A program made the translations under genes and the position numbers. A DNA stretch of 5,136 bases, taken from NCBI GenBank assembly GCA_910589105.1, contig CAJUST010000046.1, forward strand, positions 1 to 5,136, given 5' to 3'. The notes under the pieces are model-generated. The model saw only the letters and a program-made list of their open reading frames with translations. It did no database searches and had not been told where the DNA came from. This DNA is from an uncultured Lachnospiraceae bacterium. Lineage in GTDB: Bacteria; Bacillota; Clostridia; Lachnospirales; Lachnospiraceae. Positions 1 through 5,136 of this stretch are shown one piece after another (the stretch's first letter is position 1; each line of letters begins with the position of its first letter).

Positions 1-54
1 TAAGGCAACGGACTCTGACTCCGTCATTTCAAGGTTCGAATCCTTGTGGGCCAG
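1..54 (+). tRNA. tRNA-Gln (CTG anticodon), 3' part only
   Basis: Partial tRNA, cut at the left window edge inside the D-loop. The anticodon arm is at 8-24: stem ACGGA/TCCGT around the loop CTCTGAC, which puts the anticodon CTG at 15-17 and predicts decoding of the glutamine codon CAG. A five-base variable loop is followed by the T arm at 30-46, with stem CAAGG/CCTTG around TTCGAAT. The acceptor 3' strand TGGGCCA (47-53) and discriminator G (54) fit glutamine tRNAs. CCA is not encoded (TTC follows), so the end must be added by the CCA-adding enzyme. The acceptor 5' strand and most of the D arm are not visible. Confidence 0.95.
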
Positions 55-61
55 TTCTTAG

Positions 62-90
62 AAAGCATCACGTTTGTGGTGCTTTTTATT
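62..90 (+). terminator. Intrinsic terminator after tRNA-Gln
   Basis: An 8-bp perfect stem (AGCATCAC 64-71 with GTGGTGCT 76-83, extendable by two A-T pairs) closes a GTTT loop and runs into TTTTT (83-87). It starts only 8 bases after the tRNA and ends about 26 bases before the thioesterase start, so it most likely ends the tRNA transcript. Confidence 0.88.
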
Positions 91-115
91 GTATCGGTGG
101 AAAAGGAGATTTAAC

Positions 116-829
116 ATGTTTTGTTTTGACAGCGTTGTAAGATATAGTGAAATGGATGCAAATAACCGTATGACTTTATCCGCTTTACTGGACTTATTGC
201 AGGATAGTTGTATTTTCCAGTCGGAACACATTGGAATCGGAGTGGAATTTTTAAAGAAGAAGCGCAGAACTTGGGCGCTTTCCTTCTGGCAGGCAGTTAT
301 AAAGCGTTATCCCCTAATGGGTGAGCGTATCTTTGTATACACATGGCCGTATCGTTTTAAAAATTTTTTGGGATACCGGAATTTTAAAGTGGAAGATGAA
401 CAAGGAAGGCTTATCGCTTACGCCAACTCCATTTGGACGTTTTTAGATACGGACAGCGGCCATCCGGCGCGGGTGCCAAAGGAGATTCAGGAATGTTATG
501 TGTTTGAGGAACCTTATAAAATGGATTGCGCCAGCAGGAAAATCGAATATCCGGCTGAAATGGAGCCAAAAGAGCCGATCCGCGTCGGACGTTTCCATAT
601 TGATACAAACCGCCATGTAAATAACAGCAGGTATGTCCAAATGGCAGAGGAATTTTTGCCGGAAAATTTTGTGGCGCAGGAACTTCGCGCAGAATATAAA
701 AAGGCGGCTGTTTTGTCTGATATGATTTATCCTAAAGTACAGGTAGATGGACGGAAAATTACAGTCGCTTTGGAGGATAGCAAGGGCTCTGCATATGCAG
801 TAATAGAATTTTTGGAGGAAGAAGTATGA
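116..829 (+). CDS. Acyl-ACP thioesterase (FatA/FatB family, double hotdog)
   Basis: Predicted cytosolic enzyme that hydrolyses acyl-ACP to free fatty acid and ACP; chain-length preference cannot be read from sequence. The 237-residue protein fits the bacterial members of the family, which carry two tandem hotdog domains: roughly residues 1-130 and 150-237. The second contains the signature D163-x-N165-x-H167-V-N-N-x-x-Y173, matching the catalytic Asp/Asn/His of plant FatB enzymes, followed by AEYKKAA at 192-198. The position of the plant active-site Glu appears to be Ala here. I chose the ATG at 116 because AGGAG at 104-108 sits 7 bases upstream; an in-frame ATG at 74 lies inside the tRNA terminator hairpin and adds 14 unconserved-looking residues. 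The stop overlaps the cvfB start (ATGA), which suggests translational coupling. No signal peptide or membrane segment is seen. Confidence 0.92.
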   Translation: MFCFDSVVRYSEMDANNRMTLSALLDLLQDSCIFQSEHIGIGVEFLKKKRRTWALSFWQAVIKRYPLMGERIFVYTWPYRFKNFLGYRNFKVEDEQGRLIAYANSIWTFLDTDSGHPARVPKEIQECYVFEEPYKMDCASRKIEYPAEMEPKEPIRVGRFHIDTNRHVNNSRYVQMAEEFLPENFVAQELRAEYKKAAVLSDMIYPKVQVDGRKITVALEDSKGSAYAVIEFLEEEV

Positions 830-1659
830 AATTAGGAGAAAAGCAAAAACTGATTATGGTAAAGAAGGTGGACTTCGGCATTTATCTGGCGGAACATATG
901 GAGGACAGCGAACGCGTGTTGCTTCCGGCAAAGCAGGCGCCGGAAGGGATTTCGGAAGGCGATGAATTAGAAGTTTTTTTATATAAGGATTCAAAAGACC
1001 GTTTAATCGCAACGACAAAGGAACCCTATTTGATGCTTGGGGGGATTGCGGTTTTAAAGACGCTTGAAGTTGGTGAAATTGGAGCTTTTTTGGATTGGGG
1101 GCTGGAGAAGGATTTGTTCCTTCCATTTAAGCAGATGACGAAAAAGGTTGCGCAGGGAGATGAAATCCTCGTAACGCTCTATATTGATAAAAGTGAAAGG
1201 CTTTGCGCGAGTATGCGGAATCTATATGCCCTTTTATCACAGGATACGCCATATCAGAAAGGAGATATGGTATCGGGCAGGATTTATGAATTTAGTGAAA
1301 ATTTTGGCACGTTTGCGGCAGTAGACGACAAATATTCTGCAATGTTCCCTCCGTTTGAAGACGTGAGAGGTTTACAGATAGGAGATGTGGTAATGGCGCA
1401 GGTCAGCCATGTAAAACCAGATGGAAAGCTTGATTTGACCCTTCGGCAAAAAGCGCATTTGCAGATGGATGCCGATGCGGCTGCCGTTATGAAAGTAATC
1501 GAAGAATATGGCGGGGTTCTGCCGTTTAGCGATAAAGCGTCGCCGGAGGTGATTAAGAGGGAGATGCATATGAGTAAAAATGCGTTTAAACGCGCCGTTG
1601 GCCGGCTGTATAAAGAACGGAAGATAGAAATTACGGAACAGAATATTCGGAAAGTATGA
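826..1659 (+). CDS. cvfB: CvfB-family S1 domain RNA-binding protein
   Basis: Homologue of conserved virulence factor B (YitL family), a cytosolic RNA-binding protein described as a pleiotropic regulator in staphylococci; its targets here are unknown. The 277-residue length is typical. I see three S1-like beta-barrel segments, at about residues 5-63, 70-132 and 145-207. The second has the S1-style pattern GEIGAFLDWGLEKDLFLP (83-100); the third has GDMVSGRIYEFSENFGTFAAV (146-166). A C-terminal winged-helix segment follows at about 217-277, with SKNAFKRAVGRLYKERKIEI (250-269) as its recognition-helix and wing region. The start is supported by GGAGGA at 814-819, 6 bases upstream, and by the 4-base overlap with the thioesterase stop. 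trxB begins 10 bases after its stop. The staphylococcal virulence role should not be transferred to this organism. Confidence 0.92.
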   Translation: MKLGEKQKLIMVKKVDFGIYLAEHMEDSERVLLPAKQAPEGISEGDELEVFLYKDSKDRLIATTKEPYLMLGGIAVLKTLEVGEIGAFLDWGLEKDLFLPFKQMTKKVAQGDEILVTLYIDKSERLCASMRNLYALLSQDTPYQKGDMVSGRIYEFSENFGTFAAVDDKYSAMFPPFEDVRGLQIGDVVMAQVSHVKPDGKLDLTLRQKAHLQMDADAAAVMKVIEEYGGVLPFSDKASPEVIKREMHMSKNAFKRAVGRLYKERKIEITEQNIRKV

Positions 1660-1669
1660 GGAAGAAAGT

Positions 1670-2569
1670 ATGTATGATGTCATTATCATTGGGAGCGGGC
1701 CGGCTGGAATGACGGCGGCAATTTACGCAGCGCGCGCTTGTCTGGACACATTGCTGTTGGAACGGCAGCCAATGGGCGGAGGGCAGATGTTAAATACTGC
1801 GGAAGTGGATAATTATCCGGCGGTTTCTGACATAGGCGGCTTTGAATTGGGGAAGAAATTTATGGAACATGTCGAAAAGCTTGGAATCCGGCAGGTGACG
1901 GAAGATGTGAAATCCGTAGAGTGTACAGGCGAAGTGAAAAAGGTTGTGACGGATAAAGGGACGTATGAAGCGATGAATTTGATTTATGCGGCAGGGGCGT
2001 CACATAGGACGTTAGGCGTGGAGGGGGAAGAAAAATTCCGCGGCAGGGGCGTTTCCTATTGCGCGACATGCGACGGCGCATTTTTCAGAGGAAAGGCGGT
2101 AGCGGTGATTGGCGGCGGAGATACGGCGTTAGAAGACGCCCTGTTTTTGTCGAAAGGCTGTGAAAAGGTGTATCTTGTGCATAGAAGGGATACGTTCCGG
2201 GGGGCGAAAACGCTTCAAAACAGGGTGATGGAAGCGGGAAACATTGAAATCGTATTGGAAGCGGAAGTGGAAAAGATAACCGGAGGCGAGACGGTTGAAG
2301 CGGTGGAAGTGTTATTAAAGGCGAAGGGGGAAAAAAAGAGCCTTGCCGTGGAGGGCGTATTTCTTGCAGTCGGGATCATGCCGCAGGTGGAATTATTGAA
2401 AGGGCAAGTTGAGTTTGACGAAAATGGATATGTCCTTGCGGGAGAGGATTGCAGGACGAGCGCTGTAGGCGTATATGCAGCAGGCGACGTCAGGTCGAAA
2501 AAGCTTCGGCAGATTATTACAGCCGCGGCAGATGGGGCGAATGCGGTCGCAGATATTGTAAAAGAATGA
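1670..2569 (+). CDS. trxB: Thioredoxin-disulfide reductase (NADPH, FAD)
   Basis: Cytosolic flavoenzyme that reduces thioredoxin with NADPH. The 299-residue length is slightly under the usual 305-320 of the low-molecular-weight bacterial type, with no domain missing. In order: FAD-binding GSGPAG at 8-13; the redox-active CATC at 131-134 followed by D135; the NADPH-binding GGGDTALE at 148-155; HRRDTFR at 171-177, whose arginines in this family contact the NADPH 2'-phosphate; and the second FAD motif YAAGDVR at 269-275. Keeping both the nucleotide fold and HRRxxxR argues for an NADPH enzyme rather than the ferredoxin- or flavin-dependent variants known in some clostridia. GAGGAAG (1658-1664) lies 5 bases before the ATG and overlaps the cvfB stop, so it is probably the last gene of the thioesterase-cvfB-trxB transcript, closed by a terminator just downstream. 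No thioredoxin gene is adjacent. Confidence 0.97.
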   Translation: MYDVIIIGSGPAGMTAAIYAARACLDTLLLERQPMGGGQMLNTAEVDNYPAVSDIGGFELGKKFMEHVEKLGIRQVTEDVKSVECTGEVKKVVTDKGTYEAMNLIYAAGASHRTLGVEGEEKFRGRGVSYCATCDGAFFRGKAVAVIGGGDTALEDALFLSKGCEKVYLVHRRDTFRGAKTLQNRVMEAGNIEIVLEAEVEKITGGETVEAVEVLLKAKGEKKSLAVEGVFLAVGIMPQVELLKGQVEFDENGYVLAGEDCRTSAVGVYAAGDVRSKKLRQIITAAADGANAVADIVKE

Positions 2570-2575
2570 TTGGGA

Positions 2576-2609
2576 GGGATATTCCTGTTTTAGGGAATAT
2601 CTCTTTTTT
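2576..2609 (+). terminator. Intrinsic terminator after trxB
   Basis: GGGATATTCC (2576-2585) pairs with GGAATATCTC (2594-2603) as a 10-bp stem containing one G-T wobble, extendable by one further wobble pair at the loop side, and is followed by six T (2604-2609). It begins 6 bases after the trxB stop and marks the end of the three-gene cluster. Confidence 0.92.
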
Positions 2610-2689
2610 GCAGATGGCTCAGGTTAGAGGGAATGAGTCCGGCAATTTTGGCAAGGCGTGTTGGGAAATAGGAAGTTTTTTGGTATTTG

Positions 2690-2718
2690 TTGAGATTGTA
2701 TTATGTTTTTGATAAATT
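2690..2718 (+). promoter_or_regulatory. Possible weak sigma-A promoter for the VanZ-like gene
   Basis: TTGAGA (2690-2695) and TAAATT (2713-2718) are separated by 17 bases, in a T-rich stretch between the trxB terminator and the VanZ-like gene. The -10 matches only 4 of 6 consensus positions; TATTAT at 2699-2704 is a closer -10 but has no good -35. Some promoter is expected here because a strong terminator lies upstream, but the exact site is uncertain. The rest of the 2610-2847 gap holds a short palindrome CCTGCAGG (2734-2741) flanked by GCAATG copies (2727-2732, 2742-2747) and a small GTTTC/GAAAC hairpin (2783-2797). I recognise no riboswitch or small gene in it. Confidence 0.3.
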
Positions 2719-2834
2719 AAAAGTGAGCAATGGCCTGCAGGGCAATGTAATTTATTTATGTGTGTGTGGGGTTAGGTTTTCCGTTTCATATGGAAACTTT
2801 AAAGGAAAGATTTGCGGGCGTTTGTTGCGGGAGT

Positions 2835-2841
2835 GGAGGAG
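2835..2841 (+). promoter_or_regulatory. Ribosome binding site deciding the VanZ-like start
   Basis: GGAGGAG lies 6 bases before the GTG at 2848. Competing starts are weaker: the TTG at 2812 has only AAGGAA close upstream, and the ATG at 2872 is preceded by a T-run with no Shine-Dalgarno sequence. Confidence 0.7.
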
Positions 2842-2847
2842 AGTGGA

Positions 2848-3384
2848 GTGTATCAGCAAATATATTTTTTCATGAACCGGAATTTTCCGGCGCTTGGAAT
2901 TTTAGTTTTGGCAGTGATGTTTATTTTAGCGGCGCTTTCGGCGAAATTTCGGGAGAACCGTTGGATTCGCCTGCTTTATGGCGCCGCCGCTGTTTCATAT
3001 ATGTTCGGCCTGCTGTTTTTAACGCTTGGCTCAAGAAAACAGTACGCAGTTCCAATTTTGGATATGAAGCTGCATTTTCTGCGCTTAGAGGAAATCCGAA
3101 AGCGGGATGCATGGGTTTTACAGGGAGATGTTGGGAATGTGATTTTGTTTTTTCCATTTGGGATTATATCGCAGAGGTTTTTAGGGGATAAGATTCATTG
3201 GTTTGGCTGTATGGCATTTGGCGGCGTGGTGAGCGCCTGTATTGAAGCGCTGCAGTATGTGTTCCGGCGCGGGTATTGCGATATAAATGACTTTTTGTAT
3301 AATGTGTCTGGCGTTTTGGCAGGGTATTTGGCAGGCTGGCTGGCAGAGTGGGCATTTGGGGTGAAAAGTGAACATGGGAGATGA
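2848..3384 (+). CDS. VanZ-like family membrane protein
   Basis: Small integral membrane protein of the VanZ-like family. VanZ itself gives low-level teicoplanin resistance by an unclear mechanism; most family members, probably including this one, have no known role. With the GTG start the protein has 178 residues. Hydrophobic segments lie at about 16-32, 42-60, 94-108, 118-139 and 150-170. Family hallmarks are GNVILFFPFG (96-105), the E133-x-x-Q136 pair in the fourth segment, and D145-x-x-D148-x-x-x-N152-x-x-G155 leading into the last segment. A basic stretch at 79-86 (RLEEIRKR) sits in the loop after segment two. The gene stands alone: a terminator separates it from trxB and guaA has its own promoter, so neighbours say nothing about function. 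No other van genes or glycopeptide-resistance context are present. No terminator is clear after its stop, so transcripts may run on into guaA. The start is less sure than the family. Confidence 0.87.
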   Translation: MYQQIYFFMNRNFPALGILVLAVMFILAALSAKFRENRWIRLLYGAAAVSYMFGLLFLTLGSRKQYAVPILDMKLHFLRLEEIRKRDAWVLQGDVGNVILFFPFGIISQRFLGDKIHWFGCMAFGGVVSACIEALQYVFRRGYCDINDFLYNVSGVLAGYLAGWLAEWAFGVKSEHGR

Positions 3385-3410
3385 AATTTTGGGTTGATTT
3401 GAAATTTTAC

Positions 3411-3439
3411 TTGTTATTTTTAAGGAGCTTTTTTATAAT
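3411..3439 (+). promoter_or_regulatory. Sigma-A promoter of guaA
   Basis: TTGTTA (3411-3416), a 17-base spacer and a perfect TATAAT (3434-3439) form a near-consensus promoter. Transcription would start near 3446, leaving a leader of only about 33 bases before guaA. Directly upstream, AT-rich GAAATTTT occurs twice, 18 bases apart (3383-3390 and 3401-3408). These could act as an UP element or protein-binding half-sites, though this is only a guess. Confidence 0.82.
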
Positions 3440-3478
3440 GATGTGTAGAGTTGAATAATTGTGGGAGGAAGTGGGATA

Positions 3479-5023
3479 ATGGATCAGGAAAAAGTGATCG
3501 TCGTTGATTTTGGAGGACAGTATAACCAGCTTGTGGCAAGACGTGTCCGGGAATGTAACGTTTATTGTGAAATTTATTCGTATCGGACGGATTTAGAAAA
3601 GATAAAGGCCATGAAACCGAAAGGGATTATTTTGACTGGAGGGCCGAACAGTTGTTATAATGAAGATTCCCCGACGTATGGAAAAGAGTTATTTGAGCTT
3701 GGAATCCCTGTGTTGGGGCTTTGTTATGGTGCGCAGCTTATGATGCATATTTTAGGTGGAATCGTAAAGGGCGCTCCGGTGCGGGAATATGGCAAAACGG
3801 AGGTTTTTGTCAATACGGAAACTGCATTGTTTGAAAATGTTTCACCGAAAACGGTTTGTTGGATGAGCCATAATGATTATATTGAACGGGTTGCTGAGGG
3901 ATTTGAAATTACTGCGCATACGGCGGATTGTCCGGTGGCGGCTGCGGAAAATGTAGAGAAGGGACTTTATTTAATCCAGTTCCATCCGGAAGTTTTACAT
4001 ACGGACGAAGGGACGAAGATGATTTTTAATTTTGTCCGGAAGGTCTGCGGGTGTAAGGGAAGCTGGAGAATGGATTCCTTTGTAGAAGACTCGATTCAGA
4101 TGATTCGCGCAAAGGTTGGCGGCGGACGCGCGCTTTGCGCGCTTTCGGGCGGCGTGGATTCTTCTGTTGCCGCTGTTTTGCTGTCGAAGGCGATTGGAAA
4201 TCAGCTTACATGTGTATTTGTGGATCATGGGCTTTTGCGGAAAGATGAAGGTGATGAAGTTGAAGCTGTGTTTGGGGCAAATGGAGCGTATGAACTGAAT
4301 TTTATCCGTGTCAATGCACAGGAGAGGTTTTACCGTAAACTAGAAGGAATCACGGAGCCGGAGGAGAAACGGAAAATTATTGGAGAAGAATTTATCCGTG
4401 TGTTTGAGGAAGAAGCGAAAAAGATTGGGACGGTGGATTTTCTCGTTCAAGGAACGATTTATCCAGATGTGGTGGAAAGCGGTCTTGGAGGGGAATCTGC
4501 GGTGATTAAGTCGCATCATAATGTGGGAGGTTTGCCAGATTGCGTTGATTTTAAAGAGATTGTGGAGCCGCTTCGTAATCTGTTTAAAGATGAGGTAAGG
4601 AAGGCGGGACTTGAGCTTGGGATACCGGAACATCTTGTGTTCCGCCAGCCGTTCCCGGGACCGGGGCTTGGGATTCGGATTATTGGGGACGTGACCGCAG
4701 AGAAGGTTCGGATTGTGCAGGATGCAGATGCGATTTATCGGGAGGAGATTGCGAAAGCAGGTTTGGACAAAAGCATTGGGCAGTATTTTGCGGCGCTTAC
4801 GAATCTGCGTTCGGTCGGCGTTATGGGAGACGAGAGGACGTATGATTATGCGGTTGCGCTAAGAGCGGTGAATACGGTTGATTTTATGACGGCTGAAGCA
4901 GTTGAGATTCCGTATGCGGTTTTGCAGAAGGTAATGGGGAGGATAATCAATGAGGTGAATGGGGTGAACAGGGTGGTTTATGATCTGACGAGTAAGCCGC
5001 CGGGGACGATTGAGTTCGAGTAA
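3479..5023 (+). CDS. guaA: GMP synthase (glutamine-hydrolysing)
   Basis: Cytosolic enzyme of purine synthesis converting XMP, ATP and glutamine to GMP, AMP, PPi and glutamate. The 514 residues are full length for the single-chain type. The class I glutamine amidotransferase domain spans about 6-190, with TGGPNS (53-58), the nucleophile C82 in GLCYGAQ, and H169/E171 in FHPEV completing the triad. The ATP-pyrophosphatase domain follows, with P-loop SGGVDSS (223-229), VDHGLLRKDE (248-257), QGTIYPDVVES (324-334) and IKSHHNVGGLP (343-353). The C-terminal dimerisation and XMP-binding part carries RQPFPGPGLGIR (389-400) and ends KPPGTIEFE. I chose the ATG at 3479, 9 bases after GGAGGA (3464-3469); the GTG at 3461 would place that site inside the coding region. 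It is expressed from its own promoter with a very short leader. All catalytic residues I can check are present. Confidence 0.98.
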   Translation: MDQEKVIVVDFGGQYNQLVARRVRECNVYCEIYSYRTDLEKIKAMKPKGIILTGGPNSCYNEDSPTYGKELFELGIPVLGLCYGAQLMMHILGGIVKGAPVREYGKTEVFVNTETALFENVSPKTVCWMSHNDYIERVAEGFEITAHTADCPVAAAENVEKGLYLIQFHPEVLHTDEGTKMIFNFVRKVCGCKGSWRMDSFVEDSIQMIRAKVGGGRALCALSGGVDSSVAAVLLSKAIGNQLTCVFVDHGLLRKDEGDEVEAVFGANGAYELNFIRVNAQERFYRKLEGITEPEEKRKIIGEEFIRVFEEEAKKIGTVDFLVQGTIYPDVVESGLGGESAVIKSHHNVGGLPDCVDFKEIVEPLRNLFKDEVRKAGLELGIPEHLVFRQPFPGPGLGIRIIGDVTAEKVRIVQDADAIYREEIAKAGLDKSIGQYFAALTNLRSVGVMGDERTYDYAVALRAVNTVDFMTAEAVEIPYAVLQKVMGRIINEVNGVNRVVYDLTSKPPGTIEFE

Positions 5024-5030
5024 CAGATAG

Positions 5031-5069
5031 AATCCCGGAAATGCTGATAAAATGGGCGTTTCCGGGATT
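5031..5069 (+). terminator. Strong hairpin after guaA, terminator-like but lacking a T-run
   Basis: AATCCCGGAAATGC (5031-5044) pairs with GCGTTTCCGGGATT (5056-5069): 14 bp with one wobble and an 11-base loop. Its position 7 bases past the guaA stop suits a terminator, but only GCTTTA follows instead of a T-run. Read on the - strand, it is followed by TCTATCTGTTACT, also not a T-run. Termination may be inefficient, or the hairpin may have another role, such as part of an attachment region. Confidence 0.6.
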
Positions 5070-5082
5070 GCTTTACGGCTGT

Positions 5083-5102
5083 TGGCTCTAAAATGGCTCT
5101 AA
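5083..5102. repeat. Two tandem copies of TGGCTCTAA
   Basis: TGGCTCTAA occurs at 5083-5091 and 5094-5102, an 11-base period close to one helical turn, so both copies would face the same side of the DNA. This spacing suits binding sites of a DNA-binding protein. No frame around them continues as a convincing gene. The remaining bases to the window end (5103-5136) show nothing I can name. Confidence 0.55.
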
Positions 5103-5136
5103 TTATTTGATGAATACTGGATTTCGGGCGGGTATC

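Noticed and set aside
411..640. Two reverse-strand open frames of 65 codons inside the thioesterase gene
   Set aside because: They are shadows of a well-supported coding region, resemble no family and have no ribosome site that I can see.
1372..1689. Reverse-strand open frame of 105 codons over the end of cvfB
   Set aside because: It lies opposite the conserved third S1 and winged-helix segments and spans the cvfB-trxB junction; its composition looks like an antisense shadow.
2687..2875. Forward open frame of 62 codons in the leader of the VanZ-like gene
   Set aside because: No ribosome site, no recognisable motif, and low-complexity G/T-rich sequence; the strong ribosome site at 2835-2841 serves the VanZ-like gene.
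2760..3191. Forward open frame of 143 codons overlapping the VanZ-like gene
   Set aside because: It is in a different frame from the conserved VanZ-like motifs and shows no recognisable domain.
3385..3478. Purine riboswitch before guaA
   Set aside because: The gap is only 94 bases and contains the promoter; no conserved purine-riboswitch core or three-way junction is visible.
4978..5136. Reverse-strand frame open from the window edge into guaA, considered as the end of a convergent integrase
   Set aside because: The visible residues show no recombinase motif, the frame would run about 45 bases into guaA, and the start lies outside the window.
1..5136. CRISPR arrays, insertion sequences, toxin-antitoxin or defence genes
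   Set aside because: No spaced repeat arrays, transposase motifs or terminal inverted repeats were seen; every substantial gene is a recognisable housekeeping or VanZ-like gene.

Overview
The window looks like an ordinary chromosomal stretch from a Gram-positive anaerobe of the Clostridia, most likely Lachnospiraceae. That placement is an inference from protein style (the GuaA ending KPPGTIEFE, a bacterial FatA-type acyl-ACP thioesterase, a CvfB homologue), strong GGAGG-type ribosome sites, moderate GC, and a + strand that appears richer in G than C by eye. All genes lie on the + strand.

Layout: bases 1-54 are the 3' part of a tRNA-Gln (CTG anticodon), cut by the window edge and followed at once by an intrinsic terminator. 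Then comes a tight three-gene cluster: an acyl-ACP thioesterase (116-829), cvfB (826-1659, ATGA overlap) and trxB (1670-2569). It is closed by a good hairpin-plus-T-run terminator at 2576-2609. A 238-base non-coding leader (2610-2847) precedes a stand-alone VanZ-like membrane protein (2848-3384, probable GTG start). A near-consensus sigma-A promoter at 3411-3439 then drives guaA (3479-5023), GMP synthase. The last 113 bases hold a 14-bp hairpin without a proper T-run and two copies of TGGCTCTAA; no gene is visible there.

The genes do not form one pathway. The thioesterase releases fatty acids from ACP, CvfB is an S1-domain RNA-binding regulator, TrxB recycles thioredoxin with NADPH, and GuaA makes GMP. 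The first three probably share a transcript. I found no sign of a novel defence, mobile or secretion system inside the window. The most suggestive point is the right edge: the 3' end of guaA is a known integration target for genomic islands, and the repeats just after it could be part of an attachment or recombinase-binding region whose remainder lies outside the window.
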